Shown here: one piece after another, positions 25,145-36,125 of the stretch
How the letters are laid out: the number at the start of each line of letters is the position of its first letter
Numbering within the stretch: the first letter of the stretch is position 1
Assembly (NCBI GenBank): GCA_021772465.1
Contig: JAJFLX010000011.1
Location: 56,944-120,943, forward strand
DNA length: 64,000 bases
Source of the DNA: Chlamydiota bacterium
GTDB lineage: Bacteria; Chlamydiota; Chlamydiia; Chlamydiales; JAAKFR01
Reading direction: 5' to 3'
Notes under the pieces: model-generated
Seen by the model: the letters and a program-made list of their open reading frames with translations, nothing else
Database searches by the model: none
Told to the model about the DNA's origin: nothing
Translations under genes and position numbers: made by a program

Positions 25145-26557
25145 TTAACCTCCACACAAAGTTGTTTCATCGGCATCGATGACCCATCCGCCACCGAGCG
25201 ATTTATAAATGTCTACCAAGGTGACAAAAGCATCTCCTTGGGCTTTTGTCAAATCAATTTGAGCAGCAAAAAGTTCTCTTTCAGCATCCAAAACAGTGAG
25301 ATAGTCTGTTTGTCCATTGTAGTAACGCAACCAAGCTAGACGTAAATACTCTTTGAGTGCCTCGACACGCCGCCCTTCAACTACAATCAATTCACGGGCT
25401 TGAGTGTGAGAAATGAGCGAATCATTCACCTCTTTGAGCGCTGTAAGTACCGTTTGTTCATACTGAAATAAGAGCTGTTGTTTCTCCGCGATAGAGAGAT
25501 TGAGCTTTCCAGAAAGCCTGCCCCCTGTAAAAATTTGTTGGATAAAATCAGCTCCATAAGCCCACGCTCTCGATGAACCGCTAAAGAGATGACCGAGTTG
25601 AAAACTCTGCCCTCCGAAAAGAGCTGTGAGTGAGATTTTTGGGAGAAAGGCTGCGCGTGCAACGCCTATAGATGCATGAGCAGCCATCAGCTTGAATTCA
25701 GCTTCGACAATATCGGGCCTTTGTACTAAAAGCTCGCAAGGAAGCCCCGTCGGAATGTCTAAAGGGAGCGTGAGCTGATCGATCGTTTTTCCTCGCAAGA
25801 TGCACGTAGGACTCTCACCGAGAAGGAGGCTTAAAAGGTCTTCTTGCAAGGGAATTAACCTCTCTAAGACTACAACCGCTGCTTGGGCCTCTTCGAATAT
25901 TGAAAGCGCCTGTGTCACTTCAATCTCAGAGGTGAGTCCCCCTTCAAAACGAAGGGTTGCAATTCTCAAATACTCTCTTCGATCTTCAAGGGTGGCATAG
26001 GCAATCTGAAGTTCACGATCGAGCTGCCGAATCTGGATATAGGACTGAGCAACCGCAGAGACAAGACTCAATACCACCGTGCGGCGGCTCTCAACTGATG
26101 CGAGCAGCTCGTCATAGGCCGACCGAGATAGGTTGCGTACCCGGCCCCAAAAATCGATCTCATAGTCGAGGTTGAAAGCAAATTCGTAGTTGGGCGTGAT
26201 CGGATTAAACCCAGGAGGCAAAAAAGTCGCTTGGACAGGAAAGCGCTCTTTAAGCGCAAACCCATCGAGATCAATTTGCGGGTAGAGCCCTGAACTCTCT
26301 ATCTGGTAGCGTGCGCAAAAATCGCATACCCGCCACACAGCCGTTTTTAGATCTTTATTATTTTCAAGTGCTTGAACAATAAGCGCATTGAGAATCGGAT
26401 CTCCAAGTTCCTCCCACCACCGGAGGTTGGCGCTCGTTGATGATTGATTGCTCTCCACGCGCCAAGTAGAGGGAAGCTCCATTTCAGGCCTAAAGTAGCG
26501 AGGAGCCAAGTTGCAAGAAGTTAGGGCAGTAATAGCTACAATCCAAAGAATTTTCAC
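25145..26557 (-). CDS. RND efflux outer-membrane lipoprotein (OprM/NodT type)
   Basis: A 470-residue outer-membrane factor. A lipobox ([13 protein letters not shown]) ends the signal peptide, and [14 protein letters not shown] is the standard beginning of the NodT subgroup. Two repeats of long helices flank strands, including [20 protein letters not shown], a family landmark. It forms the exit duct of the tripartite pump. It overlaps the inner-membrane pump gene by four bases and is followed closely by the carbonic anhydrase gene. Confidence 0.93.
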   Translation of the reverse strand: MKILWIVAITALTSCNLAPRYFRPEMELPSTWRVESNQSSTSANLRWWEELGDPILNALIVQALENNKDLKTAVWRVCDFCARYQIESSGLYPQIDLDGFALKERFPVQATFLPPGFNPITPNYEFAFNLDYEIDFWGRVRNLSRSAYDELLASVESRRTVVLSLVSAVAQSYIQIRQLDRELQIAYATLEDRREYLRIATLRFEGGLTSEIEVTQALSIFEEAQAAVVVLERLIPLQEDLLSLLLGESPTCILRGKTIDQLTLPLDIPTGLPCELLVQRPDIVEAEFKLMAAHASIGVARAAFLPKISLTALFGGQSFQLGHLFSGSSRAWAYGADFIQQIFTGGRLSGKLNLSIAEKQQLLFQYEQTVLTALKEVNDSLISHTQARELIVVEGRRVEALKEYLRLAWLRYYNGQTDYLTVLDAERELFAAQIDLTKAQGDAFVTLVDIYKSLGGGWVIDADETTLCGG

Positions 26558-29500
26558 CGGCGCTCCTTCCCTTCGAGTAAGTAGTAAAATAGAGGGATAA
26601 AAAAGATCCCGAGAAGTGTAGCGAGAATCATCCCTCCCATGACCCCAGTCCCGACAGAGTGGCGACTTGCAGCCCCCGCCCCTCTACTAATGACAAGAGG
26701 AAGGACTCCAAAGATAAAGGTGAGTGAGGTCATTAAAATAGCGCGAAATCGAGCTTTGGCTCCTAAAAGTGCCGCATCTTTTGCTGAGGCCCCCTCCATT
26801 CGTCTCTCACGGGCAAACTCGACGATCAAAATCGCATTCTTTGCTGCAAGAGCAATCAGCGTCACAAGCCCAATCTGGAAGTAGATGTCATTTTCTAACC
26901 CGCGAAGCAAAATGGCAAGAAGAGCTCCCAAAATCCCAAAAGGGACTCCAAGTAGAATGGCAAGTGGAAGAGACCAACGTTCATAGAGCGCCGAAAGGAT
27001 GAGAAAAACAAGCACAAGAGCACCCGCAAGCACCCAAATAGAAGCTCCTCCTGTCGTTGCCGCTTGAAAGGCCAGCCCACTCCACGAAAATTCCATATCG
27101 ATTGGAAGCACTTGCTCGGAGATCTCTTTCACAGCCTGCATCGCCTCCCCTCCGCTATATCCTTCGGCGGGGATTGCATTGATCTTAGCAGCGGGAAAGT
27201 TGTTGAAGCGGCTTACGAGATTGGAGCCCGATGAGTGAGAAAAAGAGACCAAAGATTTTAAAGGGACCATCACGTTCTCGTCGGAGCGAACAAAAATATT
27301 TCCGATCTGTTCAAGAGTTGTTCGAAAGTTTGGCTCCGCTTGCACCATGACTTGAAACACATGGCCATACTTGTTGAAGTTGTTCACATAAACAGAGCCG
27401 AGAAGGCTTTGAAGCGTCTCATACACCTCGCCAATCGGTACTTTAAGTGCCCTTGTTTTGACTCTATCGACCTCGGCAAAAATTTGCATCCCATCGGCTT
27501 GCATCGCCGTTGTAAGTCGAGCAAGCTCGGGCCTTTTTTGCGCCGCTTCGATGAACTGCTCAGCGACGGCTGCAAGCGACGAAGCACCCCCCTCTCCTTT
27601 GTTGATAAGCCAAAATTCTAACCCTCCTACTGTCCCCAATCCTTGGATGGCTGGTGGGTTGAAAGGAATCACATTCCCCTCGGGAAAGGCGGAAAACTCC
27701 GTTTCCAAATCCTTTAGCACGCTCGAGGCGCTCATGCTCCTTTTTTTTCGATCCTTCCAATCTTTGAGCATAATAAAATAGGTTCCCACCCGCGAGCGAT
27801 TCACATTCTCGAGCAGGCTAAAGCCGTTCAAGGCAATAAAATTTCTCACCGCTGGATTTTTCTCGACAAGGGGCCACACCCTCTGAGAGACCTCTTCTGT
27901 GCGGTCGAGACTCGCCCCGTCGGGAAGTTCCGCAAACGTGAATAGATACCCCTGATCCTCCTGGGGGACAAACCCTTTGGGAATCGCTTGAAAGAGAAAA
28001 ACGATGGCAGCGAGCACACAAACAAACCCCACCATAGCTACCCAGGGGTGGCCGAGCAGCCAACTCGAACCATGAGAGTAACCGCCGTTGCACTTCTCGA
28101 GCCCTCGATTGAACGCATCGGCGAGCCGATTGGATTTGCGCTCTTTGGAAAAGAGATAGGCAGCGAGAACAGGGCTGAGCGTGAGCGCTACAATCGCCGA
28201 GACGACCACAGAAACGGTAATGGTCAATGCAAACTGCTTATAGAGCTGACCCGCAATCCCTCCAATGAAAGCGACGGGCACAAAAACAGCGCAAAGTACA
28301 AACACGATGGCAAGGATCGGGCCTGAGACCTCTCGCATCGCCTGCAAAGCAGCCTCTCTTGCTTTGAGACCCCGCTCTCGCATGGTGCGCTCGACATTTT
28401 CAACAACGACAATGGCATCATCGACCACGATTCCAATTGAAAGTACAAGCCCAAAAAGGGTGAGAGAGTTCAAGGAGAAGCCGAGAAGATACATCCCAAT
28501 AAAAGTCCCAACAATTGAAACGAGCATTGCGATGACAGGAATGAGCGTAGCACGCCAGCTCTGCAAAAAGATGAAAACGACAAGCGCGACGAGTAGGGCC
28601 GCTAAGTAGAGTGTTTGCTTCACTTCATCGATAGAGACTTTAATATAGGTCGTTGTATCGTAGGGAATCGAATATTCAAGACCCTGCGGAAACCTCTTTG
28701 AAAGAGTCTCTAGGGTTGCTTTTACTTCTGAGGCTACATCGAGCGCATTCGCTCCAAATTCTTGATACACGGCGATCATCGCAGCTGTTTTGTCGTCTAA
28801 GGTACCCGTCACGCTGTAACTTTGAGCTCCGAGCTCAGCGCGCCCCACATCGCCGATCTTTACAGTCGCTCCATCGGTATTCGCGCGAAGAATGATCTCT
28901 TCATACTCCTTAGGTTGGCTAAGGCGGCCGGTAGATGTAACTGGAAGAGTCAAAGGAGTAAACCGCGCAGTGGGCGGCATTCCAAGTTCCCCGAGAGGAT
29001 ACTCCATATTTTGTTCTTGTATTGCCTGCACCACATCTGTTGTGGAGATCCCTAATTGCCCCATCTTGTCTGGTCGCAGCCAGACTCGCATGGCGTAGTT
29101 GCTCGCATTGATCACCTGAGCATTGCTCACTCCGCTGAGCCTTTGCAACTCTTCGGCAATGTGAATCGTAGCGTAGTTGTTTACAAAAAGGTCATCGAAC
29201 CGCCCATCTAGCGACTCTACAGCGATCAGCAGCAAGATTGTAGGCGTCTGCTTGCGAACAAGCACCCCCTCTTTTTGCACTTCGCTCGGAAGTTGAGAGA
29301 GAGCCGTATCAACGCGGTCTTGAACGTTATTAAGCGCCTGATTGATATCGGCTCCAATTTCAAAAAAAACATTTAGGGTGTAGGTTCCGGTATCCGCGCT
29401 CTCGGAATACATGTAGATCATCTTCTCTACACCATTGATCTGCTCTTCAAGGGGAGCTGCAACAGTATTGGCAACTCCTTCAGCACTAGCACCTGGGTAA

Positions 29501-29646
29501 TTGACGGTGATCTGCACTTGAGGAGGAACCATATTGGGATACTCCTCGATAGGAAGTGAGAAGAGGGCTATCGCACCTCCAATCAATATCAATATCGACA
29601 AAACACAAGCAAAAATTGGGCGGTTGAGGAAAAACTTCGAAATCAT
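26554..29646 (-). CDS. RND inner-membrane multidrug transporter (AcrB/MexB type)
   Basis: A 1030-residue proton-driven pump of the HAE1 subgroup. The N-terminal helix is followed by [20 protein letters not shown]. The TM4 region [18 protein letters not shown] contains the Asp-Asp pair needed for proton transfer, and the two large periplasmic loops and 12 helices are in the expected places. [20 protein letters not shown] supplies the TM10 Lys. Length and order are complete. It overlaps the adaptor gene by four bases. Drug range cannot be read from sequence. Confidence 0.96.
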   Translation of the reverse strand: MISKFFLNRPIFACVLSILILIGGAIALFSLPIEEYPNMVPPQVQITVNYPGASAEGVANTVAAPLEEQINGVEKMIYMYSESADTGTYTLNVFFEIGADINQALNNVQDRVDTALSQLPSEVQKEGVLVRKQTPTILLLIAVESLDGRFDDLFVNNYATIHIAEELQRLSGVSNAQVINASNYAMRVWLRPDKMGQLGISTTDVVQAIQEQNMEYPLGELGMPPTARFTPLTLPVTSTGRLSQPKEYEEIILRANTDGATVKIGDVGRAELGAQSYSVTGTLDDKTAAMIAVYQEFGANALDVASEVKATLETLSKRFPQGLEYSIPYDTTTYIKVSIDEVKQTLYLAALLVALVVFIFLQSWRATLIPVIAMLVSIVGTFIGMYLLGFSLNSLTLFGLVLSIGIVVDDAIVVVENVERTMRERGLKAREAALQAMREVSGPILAIVFVLCAVFVPVAFIGGIAGQLYKQFALTITVSVVVSAIVALTLSPVLAAYLFSKERKSNRLADAFNRGLEKCNGGYSHGSSWLLGHPWVAMVGFVCVLAAIVFLFQAIPKGFVPQEDQGYLFTFAELPDGASLDRTEEVSQRVWPLVEKNPAVRNFIALNGFSLLENVNRSRVGTYFIMLKDWKDRKKRSMSASSVLKDLETEFSAFPEGNVIPFNPPAIQGLGTVGGLEFWLINKGEGGASSLAAVAEQFIEAAQKRPELARLTTAMQADGMQIFAEVDRVKTRALKVPIGEVYETLQSLLGSVYVNNFNKYGHVFQVMVQAEPNFRTTLEQIGNIFVRSDENVMVPLKSLVSFSHSSGSNLVSRFNNFPAAKINAIPAEGYSGGEAMQAVKEISEQVLPIDMEFSWSGLAFQAATTGGASIWVLAGALVLVFLILSALYERWSLPLAILLGVPFGILGALLAILLRGLENDIYFQIGLVTLIALAAKNAILIVEFARERRMEGASAKDAALLGAKARFRAILMTSLTFIFGVLPLVISRGAGAASRHSVGTGVMGGMILATLLGIFFIPLFYYLLEGKERR

Positions 29647-30764
29647 TGCCTCATTGAGACCACTTTGAGAGAAGATCCATTTTGCACTTTGTTGGTCCCC
29701 TCAGCGATGACTACCTCCCCTGGTTGAAGCCCGCTTTGAATGATCCAAAATTGCTTGTACCACTCCCCCACCCCCACCTGGCGAACTTCTGCTTTCCCCT
29801 CGGCGGTGATGACAAAGAGCGACATCCCTTTTTGCCCCTGAAATACAGCTGTTTGTGGAACGAGGATCGCATCTGGGCGGGAGGCCCCAGAGACAAGCGC
29901 TTCGACAAATTGACCTGGCAGTAGCTCTCCATCAGGATTGGGCAACTCTGCGCGCACCACAAGAGAGCCTGTTTGAGGATCGAGGGTTGGCGAAGCAAAG
30001 TTGACCCTCCCCTTGTAGGGAAAAATAGAGCCATCCGCGAGTCTAAGTTGAACAGTATACCCCTCCTCGCCTGGTAAGATCAGCTGGTTGGCTTTTCCCT
30101 CGGCTCGTCCTTGAAGAACCTCTTGATCCGAGACGGAAAAGAGAACCCAAATGGGATCGATTACAGAGACTTCAGTCAATACTCCATTGATAGAGGGTGT
30201 GATTAATGTCCCCTCTCTTTGAGTTGCTCGGGCTGTAAGTCCATCTATTGGAGAGGTAATATATGTGTAGCTCAGGTTCAACTCTGCTTGTGTGAGATTC
30301 GCTTCCGCTTCGATCACAGTAGCCTCTCCCGCCAAGACCTGGGCTAAAGCATTATCTCTGTCACGCTCACTCGCTGCATTTTGCTCATAGAGCGGTTCGA
30401 GACGCCCTAGGCTGCGCTTAGCTCTCCATAAGATCGCCTCTTGCCTTGCCAGCTCTCCTTTGGCTCGCTTTAGACTCGCTTCAAACTGACTAGGGTCGAT
30501 GCGAAAGAGAAGCTCTCCGACACCAACACGGTCCCCTTCAGTATAATTGATGCTCTGTAGATACCCCTCGACTCGCGAGCGTATTTCTACGGGATGGGAA
30601 CTTTTTGCAACCCCGACAAATTCGAAGTCAGCTGCAATAGTCTGAGTCCTTATCCTATAACCCACTACCTCTATGGGTGAGGCTTCGCTCTGCTCCTTTT
30701 TATGACAGCTACTTAGAAATAGCACCAATCCAAGAAGTAATCGTAATAAATAGTTTTTTCCCAT
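29643..30764 (-). CDS. RND periplasmic adaptor lipoprotein (AcrA/MexA type)
   Basis: A 373-residue membrane fusion protein joining the inner pump to the outer duct. The signal peptide ends [15 protein letters not shown], a lipobox. The biotinyl-lipoyl half-motifs are [19 protein letters not shown] and [20 protein letters not shown], flanking a coiled-coil hairpin, and a beta-barrel follows ([13 protein letters not shown]). First of three coupled pump genes; 58 bases separate it from the flavin monooxygenase upstream. Confidence 0.95.
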   Translation of the reverse strand: MGKNYLLRLLLGLVLFLSSCHKKEQSEASPIEVVGYRIRTQTIAADFEFVGVAKSSHPVEIRSRVEGYLQSINYTEGDRVGVGELLFRIDPSQFEASLKRAKGELARQEAILWRAKRSLGRLEPLYEQNAASERDRDNALAQVLAGEATVIEAEANLTQAELNLSYTYITSPIDGLTARATQREGTLITPSINGVLTEVSVIDPIWVLFSVSDQEVLQGRAEGKANQLILPGEEGYTVQLRLADGSIFPYKGRVNFASPTLDPQTGSLVVRAELPNPDGELLPGQFVEALVSGASRPDAILVPQTAVFQGQKGMSLFVITAEGKAEVRQVGVGEWYKQFWIIQSGLQPGEVVIAEGTNKVQNGSSLKVVSMRQ

Positions 30765-30822
30765 TACTATTTCTCATCGCATTTTCAAGAAGAAAAATGC
30801 AATAAAAAAGTAAACAAAAACT

Positions 30823-32226
30823 TCACAAAAGATACCCATCGGGCCTGATGATAAAAACTGAACCCTCTTTTGCGCGGTAAGCCCGACGCGCCTCTCCTGT
30901 CCGATCTTCGAGTAGTGTCACACCCGGCGCAGGCGGCATCTCTTTGCCGGTGCCTATCCAAAAGCAGGGATCTTTTGGAGACTTCAATCCAAATACCAGC
31001 TTCTTGTAGTCCCGAGCCCCTTTCCATAGGGAAAAAAGGTCAGTTTTTTCACCGTTTAGATAGACGACGGTATTGGGCGCCCGTATCCCCTTCTTCCCAT
31101 ATTTTATATCTAGTTGTGAGATCGCTCGCGTCAATTTTTTTTGCACCCATTTCCGGTTCAAAAGCCAAGGAGCGACCCACCCCCGTAGGATGAGAGCGAG
31201 ACGATTTTTGAGAGTAGCTACAGAGGTTGCGATCTCTGTTGCCTTAAGAAGTCTCTCTCCCACCCGCTGCCGCTCACTCTCATAGGTTTCAAGGAGTTCC
31301 TTCCCCTCCCTTCCTTGGATGACAAAGGCGAGTTTCCATGCCAGGTTAAAAGCATCTTGTAGCCCTGTATTCATCCCTTGTCCCCCTACGGGGCTGTGGA
31401 TGTGAGCGGCATCGCCGACGAGAAAGATGGGACCACGCTTGTAGTGATTTGTGAGGCGACTACTGATGTGAAAATTTCCCATCCACCGAGGATGAGTCAC
31501 TTGTACTTCTCCGCCGACGCACCGTGAAAGGACGAGCTGCACCTCTTCGAGAGTGGGCTCGTTTGCCTCGCCACTGAGGTGCTCGTATATCAGACGGTAG
31601 CGCTGATCTCCTGGCATAGGAAAGGCGGCCACTACCCCTGTCGGTTCGAGAAATACTACCAACTCGTCGTGCGGGTACTCCCACTCAATCTCAACATCTG
31701 CTAGAGAAAAAATATCGGGAAACGGCTCTCCTTTGAACTTCAAATCAAGCCCACCCCGCACCGTGCTGTGCGCTCCATCGCACCCAATCAGCCACTGCGT
31801 TTGGATGACCTCTCCACTTGAGAGCTTCAACTCAATAGCATCTTGCTCTTGCTTAAAACTTAAAAGCTCAACTCCCCACTCTATCTGTACACCCAATGAA
31901 CTCAAGTGAGCTCCTAGAAGCTGCTCAGTGCGGCTCTGTGGGAGAGTGATAGGAGCTGTATCTGGTTCAAAAAGGATGCGAGCTAGGGGTTTGTTTCGAC
32001 TGATCGGATTGACCGCTTTCAGATGTATTCCCTCTTTCACAAAAGGATCGGCAATCCCCAAAAAATCAAAAATCTCAAGGGTTCTAGCCTGAAGAGCCAA
32101 CGCCTTGGAAAGCTTTGTCGGCCCCTTTGCCTTGTCTAAAATCCGACACGGCACCCCGTAGCGGGCCAACTCTGATGCCATCATAAGTCCGCTTGGCCCC
32201 GCGCCAATGACAACCACCTCTTCCAT
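30823..32226 (-). CDS. FAD-dependent aromatic monooxygenase (PheA/TfdB type)
   Basis: A 467-residue class A flavoprotein hydroxylase. The FAD loop is VVVIGAGPSGLMMASELARY, the DG motif is LIGCDGAHSTVRG, and the GD motif is PIFLVGDAAHIHSPVGGQGM followed by NTGLQDAFNLAWKLA. A thioredoxin-like C-terminal region is short. The start at 32226 overlaps the preceding stop (TGATG) and has GGAGAAGAGG upstream. It could modify an antibiotic or phenolic compound, which fits the nearby efflux pump, but the substrate is not known. Confidence 0.9.
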   Translation of the reverse strand: MEEVVVIGAGPSGLMMASELARYGVPCRILDKAKGPTKLSKALALQARTLEIFDFLGIADPFVKEGIHLKAVNPISRNKPLARILFEPDTAPITLPQSRTEQLLGAHLSSLGVQIEWGVELLSFKQEQDAIELKLSSGEVIQTQWLIGCDGAHSTVRGGLDLKFKGEPFPDIFSLADVEIEWEYPHDELVVFLEPTGVVAAFPMPGDQRYRLIYEHLSGEANEPTLEEVQLVLSRCVGGEVQVTHPRWMGNFHISSRLTNHYKRGPIFLVGDAAHIHSPVGGQGMNTGLQDAFNLAWKLAFVIQGREGKELLETYESERQRVGERLLKATEIATSVATLKNRLALILRGWVAPWLLNRKWVQKKLTRAISQLDIKYGKKGIRAPNTVVYLNGEKTDLFSLWKGARDYKKLVFGLKSPKDPCFWIGTGKEMPPAPGVTLLEDRTGEARRAYRAKEGSVFIIRPDGYLL

Positions 32227-32849
32227 CAAAAACCTCTTCTCCACTCGAATTTAAACACCTGGCTTCTCCTCCACCCCTCTCTTGTTTCAAAATCTCGCAG
32301 CATGAATTCACACTCGATGCGTGAGATGCAGAGTAGCTCAAAAAAAATACCCGCAGCCAGCCTATTTTCTGCCAATCCAACTCCTTCGACTAAAAAAAAT
32401 TCATCATAAACATAAGGCGTGAAGCCAATATGCAACCAAGCCCAGGGCAAGGAGATCCTGAGACGGTTCCTGTAGACCCACCTCGATTGAAGATCGCTGA
32501 TAGCGACAAATTGCATCCGGTTTCGATCTTCAACCCGTACAACCCTACGGTCCCACGATGCAGTTGCCTCAGCTATTGGCACATAAATATTCCTCCACTC
32601 CCCCTCAATGATCCTCCAACCCTGACGATACCCTGGCGCCACCTCAAGCCAACTATTGACGGGGAAGTGGACGAGCCCTTGGACATAAGCAAAATAAATT
32701 TCTGACCCATCTTCTCGATACCTCAGCTCAGCTCTTAAGTCAATTCCCAGAGGGGCTCTCTGATTGAGCGCAAGCCAAAGCTCGTTTTCACGACCCAATA
32801 GGCTCCCTCCAAGCACCGCCAGAAGAATGAGAAATCGAAAAAAAACCAT
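32226..32849 (-). CDS. DUF2490-like outer-membrane beta-barrel protein
   Basis: A 207-residue protein with a signal peptide (FFRFLILLAVLGGSLLG) and alternating beta-strand patterns ending in Trp, Tyr and Phe, such as NELWLALNQRAPLGIDLRAE, SWLEVAPGYRQGWRII and FEFKFEWRRGF-like ends. This is the DUF2490 pattern (W..l......l.l....e.R). It is first in the leftward cluster and overlaps the monooxygenase start by one base. The gene is divergent from 32869. Function unknown. Confidence 0.75.
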   Translation of the reverse strand: MVFFRFLILLAVLGGSLLGRENELWLALNQRAPLGIDLRAELRYREDGSEIYFAYVQGLVHFPVNSWLEVAPGYRQGWRIIEGEWRNIYVPIAEATASWDRRVVRVEDRNRMQFVAISDLQSRWVYRNRLRISLPWAWLHIGFTPYVYDEFFLVEGVGLAENRLAAGIFFELLCISRIECEFMLRDFETREGWRRSQVFKFEWRRGF

Positions 32850-32868
32850 CTATGCTACCCTCTTATTC

Positions 32869-33423
32869 ATGAAATTCGTTGCTTTGTTTTTTCTCATGAC
32901 CTCTTTGCACGCGATGGAGCTCTCTGAAGAAATGGTTGCGAAAAAGAAAGAACATGCTCTCACAACCGCCTACGACATCTATGCTTCGGATGAAAAAGTC
33001 GGTCTACTCTACCGCAAAGTAGAAAAATGGGCACCTGAATACTACCTTGAAGATGCTCATGGTCAACTGATAGCAAAGGCGAGCTGCCTTGAATGGGATC
33101 GGTTTGCCTACGCTTTTTGTATCGAAGGGGTGGGAGTTCTTACCATGAGTGAAGACCAAGCGGGCGCGATCCTCTCTTCTTCAGGGGATTTGATTGCGCT
33201 TGTAGAAGAGGAGGTCTTGATGGGAGCTAAGTTCACACTTATCGATCCCCTAGATGGGCATCCATTAGCTGTTTTAAAACGTTCTTTTCTTCAATTTCAA
33301 GACAACTGGAAACTAAAATATTTAGATCCCAATACCCCCCTTCATCCCCTGCTTGTTTTTGCGTTAATTGGCGCCTACCAAGACAATGAGTTACTTGTAA
33401 GAAGATCGACTAAGGGGAGTTAA
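32869..33423 (+). CDS. Secreted LOR/tubby-like hypothetical protein
   Basis: A 184-residue protein with a short signal peptide (FVALFFLMTSLHAMEL). The rest shows the strand order of LURP-one-related / tubby C-terminal proteins: YDIYASDEKVGLLYRKVEKW, YYLEDAHGQLIAKAS, GAKFTLIDPLDGHPLAVLKR. The match is by pattern only. The start at 32869 is chosen because it begins the signal peptide; the frame extends upstream into the antisense of DUF2490. It ends just before the convergent EamA transporter. Confidence 0.6.
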   Translation: MKFVALFFLMTSLHAMELSEEMVAKKKEHALTTAYDIYASDEKVGLLYRKVEKWAPEYYLEDAHGQLIAKASCLEWDRFAYAFCIEGVGVLTMSEDQAGAILSSSGDLIALVEEEVLMGAKFTLIDPLDGHPLAVLKRSFLQFQDNWKLKYLDPNTPLHPLLVFALIGAYQDNELLVRRSTKGS

Positions 33424-33429
33424 TACCCG

Positions 33430-34437
33430 TTACTCTGGTTCAAGCTTAGACTTGCGCACAAGATAGATGCTCATAGTGACACCCCCTAGCATCGATATAA
33501 CCCCTAGCATCTCAGTGAGTGAGGGTAGCCGACTTTCAGATAAAAAGACAAAAAGAAGCCCAAAAATAGATTCAAAAATTAGAAGGGGACCCACAAGTGA
33601 AATCGGGAGACGACGAGAGGCCTGCCCCCAAAAATAACATCCCAGCCAAGAGCAGATTGTAGCCAAAAAAGTGATGCCGAGCAGGAAATAGAAGATCTGT
33701 TCACTCCATTTTGCAAATCTATCCAGATTCACTTGCGTGCTAGGTCCTAAACCCAGCACGCTAGAAAAAAGTAGCGCCCAAAAAAGAGTGGCAACCCCGA
33801 TGACTGTGGCCCAATCCGTTGTGCTGATCGAAGTATATTTTTTTAAAAAGTGGGCATTGTGCACCACAAACCAACTCCAAAATATTAAAGACCCAAAGAT
33901 GCCTAAGATTCCCATCAGGTATTGTTGCATGCTATAAGTGGAGAAGGTCCAGTCAATCTCAGCTACATTGACCAAGATCAAGCCCGTAACGATCCAAAGA
34001 GAGGGAAGGATCAGGCTCTTAAAAGAGACCTCTCGACTGTGGAAATTTCCATACAAAGCAATTGTGATAGGAGAGAGGCCCACAATGAGCACGCTCAAAG
34101 AGGCAGAGGTATAACGCACACCAGCGATAATTCCCAAATAATAGAGCACATTACCTAGCAAAGAAAAAACCAAAGCCATAGCCCACCCCGTGAGAGGAAT
34201 TTTTTGCCAGAGCGTTTTGCCGCGTAGAAAAAAAATGAGCAAGGAAAGAGTGCCATAGACTAAGTAGCGCCCTAGAGCAATCTCCAGACCAGTAAAATCA
34301 CTGAGGTACTCAGGTACAACAAAAATGGCCCCCCAAACAAAACAGGCGGCCAGGGCAAAAAAAGCTCCAAGCAGCATAATACTTAAGGGTAACATCATTT
34401 GATTGATCCCGACAACCCGAAGCTGATATGATGACAC
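33430..34437 (-). CDS. EamA/DMT-family transporter
   Basis: A 335-residue inner-membrane protein with about ten hydrophobic helices in two EamA repeats. Examples are LGAFFALAACFVWGAIFVVP (repeat 1 start), TSASLSVLIVGLSPITIALY (end of repeat 1), and ISLVGPLLIFESIFGLLFVF (end of repeat 2). Drug/metabolite transporters export or import small molecules; chlamydiae have several, but the substrate is not evident. The start could also be the ATG pair near 34398. Divergent from umuD. Confidence 0.88.
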   Translation of the reverse strand: MSSYQLRVVGINQMMLPLSIMLLGAFFALAACFVWGAIFVVPEYLSDFTGLEIALGRYLVYGTLSLLIFFLRGKTLWQKIPLTGWAMALVFSLLGNVLYYLGIIAGVRYTSASLSVLIVGLSPITIALYGNFHSREVSFKSLILPSLWIVTGLILVNVAEIDWTFSTYSMQQYLMGILGIFGSLIFWSWFVVHNAHFLKKYTSISTTDWATVIGVATLFWALLFSSVLGLGPSTQVNLDRFAKWSEQIFYFLLGITFLATICSWLGCYFWGQASRRLPISLVGPLLIFESIFGLLFVFLSESRLPSLTEMLGVISMLGGVTMSIYLVRKSKLEPE

Positions 34438-34467
34438 AAATAATATAACTCATTGAAAATAATCAAA

Positions 34468-34884
34468 ATGAAGATTCTAGGCCAAGCAATGCCCAGCGCA
34501 ACACTCCCCTTTTACGAAGGAGGCGTTGTTGCAGGCTTCCCCTCTTCAGCCGACGACTATTTAGAGCGCCAGCTCGATCTTCATGAGCTGATGGTTGAAC
34601 ACCCTGAGGCGACTTTTTTTGTGCGTGTTGAGGGAGATTCCATGATTGGCGCTGGAATGCACTCGGGCGATATTTTAGTCGTCGATCGTTCCTTAACTGC
34701 TCGAGATGGGAAAATTGTCGTCGCCCTAGTTGGAGGTGAATTTACTGTCAAGCGATTGAAAATAAAAGGGAAAAGGGTCCATTTGATAGCAGAAAATCCT
34801 CGTTATGCGCCCATTGAAATTACTGAGGAGATTGATTTTCAGGTTTGGGGAGTGGTCACGTATGTCATCCATCGCACTTGTTGA
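34468..34884 (+). CDS. umuD: UmuD-like S24 self-cleaving protease
   Basis: A 138-residue partner of the translesion polymerase UmuC. A cleavage-type Ala-Gly sits in VVAGFPSSADDYLE, the nucleophile Ser in VEGDSMIGAGMHSGDILVVD, and the general base Lys in DGKIVVALVGGEFTVKRL. Start at ATG 34468, since the frame before it begins with TTG. It overlaps umuC by 23 bases. No LexA-type box (CTGT-N8-ACAG or GAAC-N4-GTTC) is seen upstream, so control differs from the E. coli SOS regulon. Confidence 0.94.
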   Translation: MKILGQAMPSATLPFYEGGVVAGFPSSADDYLERQLDLHELMVEHPEATFFVRVEGDSMIGAGMHSGDILVVDRSLTARDGKIVVALVGGEFTVKRLKIKGKRVHLIAENPRYAPIEITEEIDFQVWGVVTYVIHRTC

Positions 34885-36103
34885 TTGCAACAACTTCTTT
34901 GTCTCTTGTGAACGGGTATTTAATCCCGAGCTGAGGAATAGGCCTGTTGTCGTACTTTCGAGCAATGACGGGTGCATCATTGCAAGATCTGCTGAAGCAA
35001 AAGCTTTAAAAATTGAGATGGGAGCTCCGCTGTTTAAATGGGCCGATTTTTTGCGAGCTCATGATGTGGTGGTATGCTCTTCAAACTTTGCTCTTTATGG
35101 TGACCTTTCAGGGCGGGTGATGGCAACGCTTGCACGCTTTAACCCTGAAATGGAGGTCTATTCAGTAGATGAAGCCTTCATGCAGCTTCCCAAAGGTAGA
35201 GATTCGACTCAACATTGCCGTTTGATTCGAGAGAAGGTGTGGCAGAGGACTGGGATTCCTGTTTCGATTGGGGTTGCCCCTTCAAAAACATTGGCAAAAA
35301 TTGCCGCTCGCGCAGCGAAAAGAGATGCCCATCTGCAGGGAGTTTGCGCACCTGAGTCCTTTGACTTTATCCTAGACTCCCTCCCCGTGCAAGAGATCTG
35401 GGGCATTGGAAAAAGGCTAACCACTCGATTGGCAAAAAGAGGTATTTTTACAGCAGCGCAGCTCGCGGGTTTAGAAGATGAGGCAGTGAAAAAAATGCTC
35501 TCAGTTGTTGCTCTAAGAACAGTCTGGGAGCTTCGAGGTATCCCCTGTCTCGAAGTGGAAGATTCAGAGAATGCTAAACAATCTATTATGACCTCCCGCT
35601 CATTTGGGCGTCCCATTCTTTCAAAAAATGAGCTCAGCGAGGCAGTGGCGACTTACGTAGCGCGCGCAGGCGAAAAACTACGTGAGCAGCAGAGTCTAGC
35701 CTGTTGGCTCCAACTCTTTTTGATGGGAAAAGAGTACAATAACCGTGTGGCAATCCATTTGCCTGAGCCTACAAGCTACACCCCCACGCTTTTAAAACAT
35801 GCAATGCATTGTCTTGATACCATTTATCAACCAGGTTTTGCGTACAAAAAAGCGGGTATTTTGCTCGGCGACCTTGTCTCCAATACGTCCTACCAGCCCA
35901 CTCTTTTTGGACCCAAATCCCCCCAAGAATTTGCAAAAGAACAGAAAGTGATGCAACTCATTGACAAGGCAAAAGAGCAGTTTGGCCACCCGGTCTTGCA
36001 ATTCGCTGCAGAGGGGACGGAAAAAAGATGGCAGACCAAACGTGAATTACGTTCATCTTGTTTCACCACAAGGTGGGATGAATTGTTAACGATTCAAATC
36101 TAG
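34862..36103 (+). CDS. umuC: UmuC-like Y-family DNA polymerase
   Basis: A 413-residue translesion polymerase (Pol V catalytic subunit). Metal-binding motifs are SIALVDCNNFFVSCERVF and EVYSVDEAFMQLP (the S-x-D-E pair). The helix-hairpin-helix is IWGIGKRLTTRLAKRGIFTA, and the little-finger domain plus C-terminal UmuC part are full length. The ATG at 34862 lies inside the end of umuD, giving coupled synthesis. The helicase gene recD2 follows after 22 bases, so a three-gene repair unit is possible. Confidence 0.95.
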   Translation: MSSIALVDCNNFFVSCERVFNPELRNRPVVVLSSNDGCIIARSAEAKALKIEMGAPLFKWADFLRAHDVVVCSSNFALYGDLSGRVMATLARFNPEMEVYSVDEAFMQLPKGRDSTQHCRLIREKVWQRTGIPVSIGVAPSKTLAKIAARAAKRDAHLQGVCAPESFDFILDSLPVQEIWGIGKRLTTRLAKRGIFTAAQLAGLEDEAVKKMLSVVALRTVWELRGIPCLEVEDSENAKQSIMTSRSFGRPILSKNELSEAVATYVARAGEKLREQQSLACWLQLFLMGKEYNNRVAIHLPEPTSYTPTLLKHAMHCLDTIYQPGFAYKKAGILLGDLVSNTSYQPTLFGPKSPQEFAKEQKVMQLIDKAKEQFGHPVLQFAAEGTEKRWQTKRELRSSCFTTRWDELLTIQI

Positions 36104-36125
36104 ACTCCGCTACTATTGGATCAGT

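Noticed and set aside
28265..28609. Long rightward frames inside the RND transporter gene
   Set aside because: Antisense to a clearly coding, full-length transporter; Ser/Arg/Thr-rich shadow translation.
30777..30810. Hairpin between the monooxygenase and the adaptor gene as a terminator
   Set aside because: The A/T-rich arms lack a T run on the downstream side in either direction; the genes are probably co-transcribed.
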